Source: Clostridium sp. DL-VIII (GTDB lineage: Bacteria; Bacillota; Clostridia; Clostridiales; Clostridiaceae). From it: a stretch of 64,000 bases of DNA. Where the stretch lies: assembly GCF_000230835.1 (NCBI RefSeq), contig NZ_CM001240.1, forward strand, positions 3,264,779 through 3,328,778, read 5' to 3'. Shown in pieces: positions 28,062 through 36,468 of this stretch (positions are counted from its first letter, which is position 1; each line of letters opens with the position of its first letter). The translations under genes and the position numbers were made by a program. The notes under the pieces are model-generated. The model worked only from the letters and a program-made list of their open reading frames with translations. It ran no database searches and was not told the DNA's origin.

Positions 28062-28748
28062 ATGAATAAAGATGTAATAAAAATTGAGGATATAGTAAAT
28101 ATATTAATAAAAAGATGGAAAATGATACTTGGAATCACTTTAATTGCAACTGCACTTTCAGCAATAATAAGCATTTTCATAATCTCGCCTAAATATGAAG
28201 CAAGTACGAAAGTGTTTATTGGTAAAGAGCTTAATGCTCAAGGACAGGAACAGAGTTATGACACTAATGATGTTCAGATGTATCAAAAATTACTAAAGAC
28301 ATATGTTGAAATAATTAAAACTAATGATTTGATAGATAGAGCTATTAACTTTAGTAATTTGAATTTAAGTTCTGATAAGATACTAAGCACATTAAGTGTT
28401 ACTCCAAGGTCTGATACGCAGATTTTAGAAATTAGCTATATAAGCCCACATAAATCAGAAGCTGGTGATGTGGTAAAAACAGTTACTGATGAGTTTATGA
28501 GATCATCAAAAGAACTAATACCTAATGGCAATGTAAAAACTATAGAAAGTGTAAAGGTAACAGATAATCCAGTAAGTCCAAATAAGAAATTAAATATAGG
28601 ATTAGCTTTTGCGGCAGGGGTAATTATCGGTTTAGGATTAAGCTTTCTAATTGAGTTCATGGATAATACTTTTAAAACTAGAGAGGAAATGGAAGAAATA
28701 TTAGGAGTTCCGGTTTTAGGCACTATTCCTGATAAATTTAAGTCCTAG
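28062..28748 (+). CDS. Polysaccharide chain-length determinant / kinase activator (Wzz, CapA/YveK type)
   Basis: This 228-residue membrane protein has two helices (about 20-40 and 177-198) and an extracytoplasmic middle domain. It begins with the Wzz motif DIVNILIKRWKMILGITL. The proline-rich P-VSPNKKLNIGLAFAAG motif lies before the second helix. In Gram-positive bacteria it activates and anchors the tyrosine kinase encoded next and sets polymer length. It is the first gene of the exopolysaccharide cluster and lies 14 bases upstream of the kinase gene. Confidence 0.91.
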   Translation: MNKDVIKIEDIVNILIKRWKMILGITLIATALSAIISIFIISPKYEASTKVFIGKELNAQGQEQSYDTNDVQMYQKLLKTYVEIIKTNDLIDRAINFSNLNLSSDKILSTLSVTPRSDTQILEISYISPHKSEAGDVVKTVTDEFMRSSKELIPNGNVKTIESVKVTDNPVSPNKKLNIGLAFAAGVIIGLGLSFLIEFMDNTFKTREEMEEILGVPVLGTIPDKFKS

Positions 28749-28762
28749 AAAGGTGTGTAGGT

Positions 28763-29503
28763 ATGTCAGTATTAGAGGCAATAAAACATTATAAGAAAGG
28801 AAAAGATAATAATACAATTGATGATAGAATTCATGCAGGGTTTATAGTAGAAGAAAAGCCAAAATCAGTGGTCTCAGAAGCATATAGAACCTTGAGGACA
28901 AATATTCAGTATTCTTCATTTGATAAAGAGATAAGAACCATTGCAGTTACAAGTGCAGAAATGGCGGAAGGGAAATCCACTGTTGCTGGAAATATTGCAT
29001 TAACCTTTGCACAAAGCGATAAAAAGGTTATTCTGGTAGATTGTGATTTAAGAAAACCTTCAGTACATAAAAACTTTAAAGCATCAAATTTAGTTGGAAT
29101 TTCGGAAATTTTAATTGGAAAGGTTTCTATTGAAGAAGCTGTGCAAAAACGTAATGATAATTTATATTTTTTAACTTCAGGGAAAATTCCTCCTAACCCA
29201 TCAGAGATGCTAGCATCATCAGCCATGAGTAATTTGATTGAAGAATTAAAAAAAAGATATGATTTTGTAGTTTTAGATACGGCCCCCATTAAAGCAGTTA
29301 CGGATGCTCAAATACTTTCAACAAAAGTTGAGGGGACTATTTTAGTAGTTAGAGCAGCTGTAACAAAAAGGGATGCGGTTATAGAGGCAAAAAATCTTCT
29401 AGATAAGGTTGGAGCTAATATAATAGGAGCAGTATTACACGCAGTAGAAAATACTAGAGGAAAATACAGTAACTATTATGGAAATGAAGAGGATAAGGAA
29501 TAA
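28763..29503 (+). CDS. Bacterial tyrosine kinase (CpsD/CapB/YveL type)
   Basis: This 246-residue BY-kinase controls polysaccharide assembly. It has VSEAYRTLRTNIQYSS, Walker A AEGKST, Walker A' VILVDCDLRKPS and Walker B FVVLDTAPI. The C-terminus carries a short autophosphorylation cluster with three tyrosines (KYSNYYGN). It needs the Wzz-type protein encoded before it as activator and is reversed by the phosphatase encoded after it. Confidence 0.92.
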   Translation: MSVLEAIKHYKKGKDNNTIDDRIHAGFIVEEKPKSVVSEAYRTLRTNIQYSSFDKEIRTIAVTSAEMAEGKSTVAGNIALTFAQSDKKVILVDCDLRKPSVHKNFKASNLVGISEILIGKVSIEEAVQKRNDNLYFLTSGKIPPNPSEMLASSAMSNLIEELKKRYDFVVLDTAPIKAVTDAQILSTKVEGTILVVRAAVTKRDAVIEAKNLLDKVGANIIGAVLHAVENTRGKYSNYYGNEEDKE

Positions 29504-29553
29504 GAATATTTAAGCATATGAAAGCTATAAACTGAATAAAAGGGGGTGTGGTT

Positions 29554-30336
29554 ATGATAGCAGATATACATTCACATATATTACCAGGTATTGATGACGG
29601 TTCTGAGAATATGGAAATGACATTAGAAATGTTAAGAAATGCAGAGAGAAATGGAACACGAGAAATTGTAGCAACTCCTCATTATTTATTGGAATATGGA
29701 GATGCAACTATAAATGAAGTTAAAGCTTTGACAGAGGAAGTTGCGGCAGCTGCAAATAGAGAAGGAATCAATATTAAAATTTATAGTGGTCAGGAGATTT
29801 ATTATAATGAAAACATAATTGAAAATTTCTTGCAGGGTAATATAGGGACCATAAATGATTCTAGATATATGCTGATTGAATTTCCTATGCATGGATTTGA
29901 TAATAACATAGTTGATGTTATTTATGAATTACAGGTTAGGGACATAGTTCCAATAATAGCTCATCCTGAAAGATATAAACCATTTAGAGAAGAGCCATCA
30001 TTAATTAATAAGTTTATTGATGCAGGATATTTATTTCAGATAAATTCAGGAAGTATTGAAGGGAAGTTTGGAGAAAGTGTTAGAAAAACTGCTTCGTTAT
30101 ATTTAGAAAATAACATATATAATTTCATTGGTTCTGATGCACATAATGTAGAATGCAGAAATTCGGGCATAAGAGATGCCATTAAAGTATTGAAAGTTAC
30201 AAATGTTACTGGTAGCTTAATGAATGAAAAAATACTTGAAGAAAGTTCTGAAAAATTATTAAATAATCATGAGGTGGAATTTGTTGGTAAAAAGATAAAG
30301 AGCAAAAAATCTATATTATCGTTTCTTAAGATTTAA
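29554..30336 (+). CDS. PHP-family tyrosine-protein phosphatase (CpsB/YwqE type)
   Basis: This 260-residue metal-dependent phosphatase dephosphorylates the BY-kinase. The PHP metal-binding motifs are DIHSHILPGIDDGS, ATPHYLLEYG, IIAHPERY and FIGSDAHN. I chose the ATG at 29554, after AGGGGG, over the GTG at 29548. It completes the Wzz-kinase-phosphatase triad. A 300-bp gap with a hairpin follows. Confidence 0.92.
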   Translation: MIADIHSHILPGIDDGSENMEMTLEMLRNAERNGTREIVATPHYLLEYGDATINEVKALTEEVAAAANREGINIKIYSGQEIYYNENIIENFLQGNIGTINDSRYMLIEFPMHGFDNNIVDVIYELQVRDIVPIIAHPERYKPFREEPSLINKFIDAGYLFQINSGSIEGKFGESVRKTASLYLENNIYNFIGSDAHNVECRNSGIRDAIKVLKVTNVTGSLMNEKILEESSEKLLNNHEVEFVGKKIKSKKSILSFLKI

Positions 30337-30635
30337 TACATATTACATGTCTCAAATTTAGATACCATAAAAATGAAAACAGAATAAATATTTGTCATAA
30401 AACGCTATATTAGCAACTATCCTTGATATTGCTTGATGTAGCGTTTATTGTGTGTTGAAAAGTGTATATACTCATTGTAATATAAATTATACAGAGTGTA
30501 GACAGAACAAAATTACATTAAGCAAGATTCATCTTATTGAAGAAGCAATTAGGTTTACTATTATTTATCTTAATTAAGCAAGGTAAAGAATTAAAAAACT
30601 TGATTGCTAATTAATTATCATAGGGCGGTGATAAA
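30337..30635 (+). promoter_or_regulatory. Leader region of the glycan-assembly genes, with hairpin and candidate promoter
   Basis: A hairpin with outer stem AAACGCTA (30399-30406) / TAGCGTTT (30437-30444) and an inner AGCAA/TTGCT stem lacks a strong T-run. Just after it, TTGAAA (30455-30460), a 17-base gap and TAATAT (30478-30483) form a modest sigma-A-like promoter. About 150 bases of leader follow before the next gene, so the cluster may have an internal promoter here. Confidence 0.4.
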
Positions 30636-31298
30636 ATGCAGCAACTAGAAATTAATAAAGGGGAGGCTGTCTTCCAAGATAGAGCTGAACCTAGGATGGA
30701 GTATTACTTTTTTAAGAGGACTATGGATATTCTTTGCTCTTTAACTGGATTAACGATTTTATTGCCAATATTTTTAATTGTTGGAATAATAATAAAACTT
30801 GAATCAAGAGGTCCAATTTTTTTTGCTCAAGAACGGATTGGGAAAAATGGTGAAGTGTTTAAGATGTACAAGTTTAGATCAATGGTAGTTAATGCAGAAA
30901 AATTAAAGAAAGAACTACAATGTAAAAATGAGATGAGCGGACCAATGTTCAAAATGAAGAATGATCCAAGAGTAACTAAAGTTGGCAGATTCATAAGAAA
31001 AACAAGCATAGATGAACTTCCACAATTGTTTAATATACTAAAAGGTGAAATGAGTTTAGTTGGACCTAGACCGTCACTTCCTAAAGAAGTTCAAAAATTC
31101 GATGACTGGATGATGACTAGATTAGAGGTTAAGCCCGGATTAACCTGCTATTGGCAAGTTTCAGGTAGAAATGATATTGACTTTGAAGAATGGATGGAAT
31201 TAGACATAAAATATGTGCAGGATAGAAGTATTTTAATCGATATTAAATTGATTTTAAAAACATTTTCTGTACTATTTGGAGACAAACATGCTAGATAG
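30636..31298 (+). CDS. Undecaprenyl-phosphate sugar phosphotransferase (priming glycosyltransferase)
   Basis: This 220-residue membrane enzyme of the bacterial sugar transferase family (WcaJ/PglC-like catalytic domain) starts repeat-unit synthesis by loading a sugar-1-phosphate onto undecaprenyl phosphate. One hydrophobic segment (about 32-54) precedes the catalytic block (FFAQERIGKNGEVFKMYKFR, TSIDELPQLFNILKGEMSLVGPRP, PGLTCYWQVSGR). The long N-terminal membrane part of WcaJ is absent. It overlaps none of the next gene and is 16 bases upstream of its start. Confidence 0.92.
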   Translation: MQQLEINKGEAVFQDRAEPRMEYYFFKRTMDILCSLTGLTILLPIFLIVGIIIKLESRGPIFFAQERIGKNGEVFKMYKFRSMVVNAEKLKKELQCKNEMSGPMFKMKNDPRVTKVGRFIRKTSIDELPQLFNILKGEMSLVGPRPSLPKEVQKFDDWMMTRLEVKPGLTCYWQVSGRNDIDFEEWMELDIKYVQDRSILIDIKLILKTFSVLFGDKHAR

Positions 31299-31314
31299 AA
31301 TGAGAGGTATGAAT

Positions 31315-32670
31315 ATGAAGATGAAAGTAGTAGTTGCAGGAACAGGATACGTAGGATTAGTTACAGGGGCATGTCTTTCAGAAATAGGACATGATGTAAC
31401 TTGTGTTGATATAGATAAAAATAAAGTTGAAATGATGAAAAAGGGAATTTCACCTATATATGAACCAGGTTTAGATGAACTTATAAAGAGAAATCATGAT
31501 GATAATAGATTACATTTTACAGTTGATTATAAAAATGCTTACAAAGATGCTGATTTAATATTCATAGGGGTTGGTACTCCAGAAAGAGAAGATGGATCAG
31601 CTAACTTAGATTATGTATTTAATGTATGCAGTCAAATTGCAGACAATGCAGAGAAAGATTGTTTAGTAGTTGTTAAATCAACAGTTCCAATAGGAACTAA
31701 TGATAGAATTGAAGAATTTTTAAAAGAAAATGTTAAAAATAATATTCATATAGAAGTAGCTTCAAATCCAGAATTTTTAGCACAGGGCACAGCAGTTATT
31801 GATACTTTACATGCTAAGAGAATTGTAATTGGGATTGAATCAGAGAAAGCAGAAAGGCTTTTAAGACAAGTTTACGAAGATTATAATCAGCCGATAGTTG
31901 TTACAAATAGAAGAAGTGCAGAAATGGTTAAATATGCTTCAAATGACTTTTTGGCACTTAAACTATCATTTATGAATGAAATAGCAAATTTTTGTGAAAT
32001 GGTTGGAGCAGATATTGAAGATGTAGCTAAAGGAATGAGTTTTGATCCAAGAATAGGAGATAAATTCTTAAGTGCTGGAATCGGATATGGGGGATCATGT
32101 TTCCCTAAAGATACTAAGGCACTTCATTGGTTAGCTAATGACAATGGATATGAATTAAAAACAATAAAAGCAACAATTGAAGTAAATGAAAATCAAAAGT
32201 ATAAATTATTCAGACAAGCTAAAAAGAGATTTGGCAGCTTAAAAGGATTAAAGGTAGCAGTACTTGGTTTAACATTTAAACCTGGAACTGATGATTTAAG
32301 AGAAGCACCATCAATACCAAATGTAAGAAGATTAATAGATGAAGGTGCTAAAGTATTTGCATATGATCCAGTTGGGGTTAATAATTTTAAAAAGATATAT
32401 CCAGACGAAGTAACTTATGTAAGCACTCCAGAAGAAACTTTAAAAGATGCAGATATGGCATTTATATTTACAGAATGGAATGAAATCAAAGAATTAGATT
32501 TAAAGATTTATGAAGAATTAATGAATACGCCTATAATCTTAGATGGCAGAAACTGTTATAAAGTAAAAGAAGCTAAAGGTCGAGAAATAGATTATTATTC
32601 AATTGGACGAAAAGCTGTTTTAAATCTTGAGAAAAAACTTAAAGAAGAAATGACAGCTATGGTAATATAG
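31315..32670 (+). CDS. ugd: UDP-glucose 6-dehydrogenase
   Basis: This 451-residue enzyme oxidises UDP-glucose to UDP-glucuronate with two NAD+. The Rossmann start is VVVAGTGYVGLVTGACLSEI and the catalytic Cys262 lies in GYGGSCFPKDT. The C-terminal domain (VAVLGLTFKPGTDDLREAPS) binds the UDP-sugar. I chose the ATG at 31315, six bases after AGAGGT, over the in-frame ATG at 31276 that would overlap the previous gene. It implies glucuronic acid in the polymer (inference). Confidence 0.94.
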   Translation: MKMKVVVAGTGYVGLVTGACLSEIGHDVTCVDIDKNKVEMMKKGISPIYEPGLDELIKRNHDDNRLHFTVDYKNAYKDADLIFIGVGTPEREDGSANLDYVFNVCSQIADNAEKDCLVVVKSTVPIGTNDRIEEFLKENVKNNIHIEVASNPEFLAQGTAVIDTLHAKRIVIGIESEKAERLLRQVYEDYNQPIVVTNRRSAEMVKYASNDFLALKLSFMNEIANFCEMVGADIEDVAKGMSFDPRIGDKFLSAGIGYGGSCFPKDTKALHWLANDNGYELKTIKATIEVNENQKYKLFRQAKKRFGSLKGLKVAVLGLTFKPGTDDLREAPSIPNVRRLIDEGAKVFAYDPVGVNNFKKIYPDEVTYVSTPEETLKDADMAFIFTEWNEIKELDLKIYEELMNTPIILDGRNCYKVKEAKGREIDYYSIGRKAVLNLEKKLKEEMTAMVI

Positions 32671-32759
32671 ATATTTAACTTTGAAAAGTCAGAGGCTTTT
32701 CAAAGTTAAACTGTAAGCTGTGAATTTTAAACTGTAAACTGATAAAAGGGAGGGATTAG

Positions 32760-33209
32760 ATGAAGGTATGTTTTATAACCTCAAGTGGTGGCCACTTGAC
32801 TCATTTAATTCAATTAAAAGAGTGGTGGCAAGATAAGGAGAGATTTTGGGTTACTTTTGAGAAGGAGGATTCAAAATCAATACTTAAAGATGAGAAAAAA
32901 TATTGGTGTTACTTCCCTACAAATAGAAATATTAAAAATTTAATTAAAAACACATTTTTAGCCTTAAAAATACTTCATAAAGAGAAGCCGGATTTAATAG
33001 TCAGCACTGGTGCGGCTCCTGCCATTCCATTTTTCTACTTAGGAAAGCTTTTTGGTGCAAAGGTAATTTACATTGAAGTGTATGATAGAATAGAGAAACC
33101 AACAATAACAGGAAAAGTAGTTTATCCAATTAGTGATTTATTTGTGTTACAGTGGGAAGAGCAAAAGAAATTTTATCCAAAGGGAAAAGTATTGGAGGGA
33201 TTATTTTGA
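32760..33209 (+). CDS. Glycosyltransferase membrane-anchor subunit (PssD/Cps14F, Alg14-like)
   Basis: This 149-residue protein has the Alg14/PssD/Cps14F fold. It starts VCFITSSGGHLTHLIQLKEWW and carries DLIVSTGAAPAIPFFYLGKL and VIYIEVYDRIEKPT. In this family it pairs with a separately encoded catalytic subunit to form one glycosyltransferase, typically adding glucuronate or galactose. The partner gene follows with a TTGA overlap (TTG start inside the TGA stop), which supports translational coupling. Confidence 0.88.
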   Translation: MKVCFITSSGGHLTHLIQLKEWWQDKERFWVTFEKEDSKSILKDEKKYWCYFPTNRNIKNLIKNTFLALKILHKEKPDLIVSTGAAPAIPFFYLGKLFGAKVIYIEVYDRIEKPTITGKVVYPISDLFVLQWEEQKKFYPKGKVLEGLF

Positions 33210-33703
33210 TATTTGTTACAGTAGGAACTCATGAACAAGGTATGAATAGATTATTTATAGAATTGGATAAGTTAGTTGAAAAAGGGCAAATTACAGATGA
33301 AATATTTGCTCAAATTGGATATAGCAATTATATTCCTAGAAATTATAAAAGTAAAAAAATGATTGGATACGATGAAATGGACGAAAACATGAGGAAAAGT
33401 GATATAGTTATAACTCATGGGGGCCCAGGCAGCATATTTCATCCACTTAAATATAATAAGGTACCAATTGTGGTGCCAAGAAATCCTGAATTTAATGAAC
33501 ATGTTGATAATCATCAAATACTTTTCACTAAAAGGTTAGATGAAAATTCGAAAGTTATTGGAGTATATGATATTGAAAATTTAGATGAGACAATAAGAAA
33601 TTATAACGAGCTTTCTAAAAAATGCAATAATTATAGTTCTAGTAAAAATGAGTTCATTAAAAAATTTGATAAGGCTGTTCTTGAAATAAGGCATATGAAA
33701 TAA
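33206..33703 (+). CDS. Glycosyltransferase catalytic subunit (PssE/Cps14G, GT28 C-terminal-like)
   Basis: This 165-residue partner of the preceding protein begins IFVTVGTHEQGMNRLFIELD and carries the nucleotide-sugar site VITHGGPGSIFHPLKYNKVP and EHVDNHQ. The start is TTG at 33206, five bases after GGAGGG and overlapping the previous stop codon; a longer frame from 33152 would run deep into the previous gene. Together the two reconstitute an MurG/Alg13-14-type transferase. A large palindrome follows. Confidence 0.87.
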   Translation: MIFVTVGTHEQGMNRLFIELDKLVEKGQITDEIFAQIGYSNYIPRNYKSKKMIGYDEMDENMRKSDIVITHGGPGSIFHPLKYNKVPIVVPRNPEFNEHVDNHQILFTKRLDENSKVIGVYDIENLDETIRNYNELSKKCNNYSSSKNEFIKKFDKAVLEIRHMK

Positions 33704-33840
33704 AATAACAAGCCCAAAGCTGGCATGAATATTTTTCATCAAACAAGGAGGAAAAGTGCCATCATAGCGGGTCTATTATGGCATTTTTCTGAAGAAGGAT
33801 GATGGAAAATATGCTGACAGATGGACTTGTTATTTTTTTG
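33704..33840. repeat. 137-bp nested palindrome in the exopolysaccharide operon
   Basis: Three stems lie inside one another. The outer is AATAACAAG (33704-33712) / CTTGTTATT (33826-33834), followed by a T-run. The middle is about GCAT...ATTTTTCATC (33723-33740) / GATGGAAAATATGC (33801-33814). The inner 11-bp stem is 33752-33762 / 33778-33788 with one G-U pair and a T-run. It may be a structured RNA, a terminator/antiterminator or a MITE-like element. I could not find a second copy in the window. Confidence 0.7.
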
Positions 33841-33939
33841 ATTGTGCCTAATGTAAATATAGAAATCATTAAGCTATAATTAAATTATAATTAAGTTTAA
33901 TGATTTTTTGCAAATACGGATTTTTAAGGAGAACAAACG

Positions 33940-35016
33940 ATGAATATATTATATATAAACAGAGGTATGGGTCTTGGTGGAGTTGAAAAATGCATTCTAC
34001 AGCTAACTAAGGAATTTAAGGAAGAAAATAAAATTATAGCTGCAAGCATGGGTGGAGAACTAACAGAAGAACTTAAAAAACTGGATGTTAAACATTATAA
34101 TATTATGAATACAGATTCTAAAAATCCATTTAATATACTAAAAAATCTATTAATTATATATAAGATAGTGAAAAGAGAGGAGGTAGATATAATTCATAGT
34201 CATCACAGAATGACTACCTTATTATCAAAAGTAATATTAAAATTTACAAAAACTAAATTAATACATACTCAACATTTATGCATTGAAGACAAATTTAAGT
34301 TAACTAATTTTGCATTGAAAAATATTAAAATAATAACTGTAAGTGAAGCGGCTAAGAAAATTCTAATTGAAAAAGCCAATTTGAAAGGAAAAAATATGAC
34401 TACAATATACAATACAATAGAAACTAAAAATAGTAACAAAATAGTTGATAACAGACTTTTAAGTTTAAAAGAACAGGGATATTTTATAGTAGCTCAAATA
34501 AGCAGGTTAGTGGATTATAAAGGAATTTATGATTTCATTGAAGTGGCTAAGAGAACCACCTTAGAAAATAAAAAAATAAAGTTTGTATTATTAGGTGATG
34601 GGCCAGAACTAAATAATGCAAGTGAAGTTATTAAAAAAGAAAATTTAGATGAATCGATATACTTATTAGGAGCAAAAGATAATGTAATAGAGCACTTAAA
34701 ATATATAGATATATTACTTTTGTGTTCATACATTGAAGGATTACCATTAACCCCATTGGAGGCTTTTTCTCAAGGAGTTCCAGTTATTGCTACAAATATT
34801 GATGGAACAAATGAAGAAATAGAAGATGGGTACAACGGATATTTGGTAGAAATGAAAGACGTTGAAACCTTTAAAGAAAAAATACTTAAGTTACACAATG
34901 ATAAAGTAGGATATAACTGTATGAAAAGCAATTGTATAGAAACCTTTAATATAAAATTTAACAACAAAACATATTATGATGCGCATTTAAAGGAATATAA
35001 GGAACTTTTAAGCTAA
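33940..35016 (+). CDS. Glycosyltransferase family 4
   Basis: This 358-residue GT-B retaining glycosyltransferase opens ILYINRGMGLGGVEKCILQL, the typical N-terminal acceptor domain. Its C-terminal donor-binding domain has VAQISRLVDYKGIYDFIEVA, FVLLGDGPEL and the E-x7-E region SYIEGLPLTPLEAFSQGVPV. It adds one sugar of the repeat unit at the cytoplasmic face of the membrane. AAGGAG precedes the ATG. A strong terminator follows its stop codon. Confidence 0.9.
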   Translation: MNILYINRGMGLGGVEKCILQLTKEFKEENKIIAASMGGELTEELKKLDVKHYNIMNTDSKNPFNILKNLLIIYKIVKREEVDIIHSHHRMTTLLSKVILKFTKTKLIHTQHLCIEDKFKLTNFALKNIKIITVSEAAKKILIEKANLKGKNMTTIYNTIETKNSNKIVDNRLLSLKEQGYFIVAQISRLVDYKGIYDFIEVAKRTTLENKKIKFVLLGDGPELNNASEVIKKENLDESIYLLGAKDNVIEHLKYIDILLLCSYIEGLPLTPLEAFSQGVPVIATNIDGTNEEIEDGYNGYLVEMKDVETFKEKILKLHNDKVGYNCMKSNCIETFNIKFNNKTYYDAHLKEYKELLS

Positions 35017-35030
35017 GCGAAGCATAATTA

Positions 35031-35076
35031 AAAAATCTCTCTAGGATTATAAATTTAATCCTAGAGAGATTTTTTA
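35031..35076. terminator. Strong terminator dividing the exopolysaccharide cluster
   Basis: The perfect 19-bp stem at 35031-35049 / 35056-35074 (core ATCTCTCTAGGATTA) has a 6-base loop and T- or A-runs on both sides. It splits the cluster into at least two transcription units, or serves as a target for processive antitermination. Confidence 0.88.
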
Positions 35077-35221
35077 TTCGCCTGAAATTTTGTTCTAATT
35101 TATCGGCTAATTAATAATCAATAATTTAATTTAAAATATGTAAATATAAAACAATTTCTTGGTTAAACTATACATATAAAAAATTGGCGTGGATATATAC
35201 ATTAGGATTTGGGGGAGAAGC

Positions 35222-36445
35222 ATGTTTTTTATTTTTAATTTAATTTTTGATATTTTTATTTTCCAAAACTGCCTAGTTGCATATATTCCAAAGTTAGGCT
35301 ATATTGATGAATCTTTCACGATTTCGCTAATTTTATTATCGATATTTTATATGTTTAATAGAAAAAAACATATAATTATGTATCGTAGTGAAATAAAGGT
35401 AATAGGCTTATTTTTCGTTTTATTATTTTTAGGAATAATGGGAAATATACTGCATAATATTCAACCCCAGAAGATTGCAATATATAAAGATGTTTTAGCT
35501 ATAAGTAAGTTTGTAGTTTGTTATGTATTCACTTTAATTGTTTCAAATAATATAGACAAAGATCTATTATTAAAAAAGGTAGCAAATAGGTCAAGAATAT
35601 ACCTAACTGTGATATTTATCTTTTTAATTATTAATTTAATTCATGATATAGGAATGTCAATGGATGTAAGGTATGGAATAAGAAGTTATAAGTTCTTATA
35701 TGAGCATCCAACATATTTAGTGTCGGCTGCTGTTATATTGTTATGTACGGTACTTAGTGATGAGAGAAAAAAATATGATATCTTTATTATTTTTGAAGCT
35801 CTAGTTATATTATTTTTTACACTAAGAAATAAAGCATTTGTATTTATACTTGGATATTTCTTTATGAAGATGGTAATGAAATATGCTAAAGCTATAAAAA
35901 TACGGTATATATTAATCCTTGCGGTAATTGGAATTGTTTCAACCTACAATAAAATTATGGAGTATGCATCATATTATCTTACCGCAGCTCGTCCAGCATT
36001 ATTTATTGTAGGCTTTATGTTAGCAAAAAGATATTTTCCATTTGGAAGTGGTTTTGGTACCTTTGCTTCAGATTTATCAGGAGAATATTATTCCCCCTTA
36101 TATTATGAATATGGAATAAATGTGGTTACAGGAATTACGGAAACTGATTATTCATATATAGGTGATACTTTCTGGCCTTATGTATATGGGCAATTTGGAT
36201 TTATAGGTTTGGTTTTATTTTTGCTTATAATACTGAACATATTTAAATCAATACAACGAAGATATGAGTTACGTAAGAAGGCCCAATATGCAGCTTTTTT
36301 AATATTACTTTATATTTTGATTGCATCAACTGCAGAATCAATATTTACTGATGTAACAGGATGTTTTAGCTTTGCTGTAATTGCTCTTTATTTAGGAAAT
36401 AATGCCATAGATAATAGTTCTAAAAAAAGTGAGAATAATAATTAA
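35222..36445 (+). CDS. Polysaccharide polymerase-like membrane protein (Wzy/O-antigen-ligase type)
   Basis: This 407-residue protein has about 10-12 hydrophobic helices and a long extracytoplasmic loop (about 265-325, rich in Tyr and Gly). It has no soluble domain, and its gene sits among sugar transferase and flippase genes. This is the expected plan of the Wzy polymerase, a family recognised by topology more than sequence. KRYFPFGSGFGTFASD is reminiscent of O-antigen ligase/polymerase members. I chose the ATG at 35222, after GGGGGAG, over the GTG at 35189. Confidence 0.78.
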   Translation: MFFIFNLIFDIFIFQNCLVAYIPKLGYIDESFTISLILLSIFYMFNRKKHIIMYRSEIKVIGLFFVLLFLGIMGNILHNIQPQKIAIYKDVLAISKFVVCYVFTLIVSNNIDKDLLLKKVANRSRIYLTVIFIFLIINLIHDIGMSMDVRYGIRSYKFLYEHPTYLVSAAVILLCTVLSDERKKYDIFIIFEALVILFFTLRNKAFVFILGYFFMKMVMKYAKAIKIRYILILAVIGIVSTYNKIMEYASYYLTAARPALFIVGFMLAKRYFPFGSGFGTFASDLSGEYYSPLYYEYGINVVTGITETDYSYIGDTFWPYVYGQFGFIGLVLFLLIILNIFKSIQRRYELRKKAQYAAFLILLYILIASTAESIFTDVTGCFSFAVIALYLGNNAIDNSSKKSENNN

Positions 36446-36468
36446 TGAGTATAAAAGGAAAGATTGAT

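Noticed and set aside
30455..30635. Possible riboswitch in the leader of the priming transferase gene
   Set aside because: I compared it by eye with c-di-GMP and other common classes and found none of their conserved cores.
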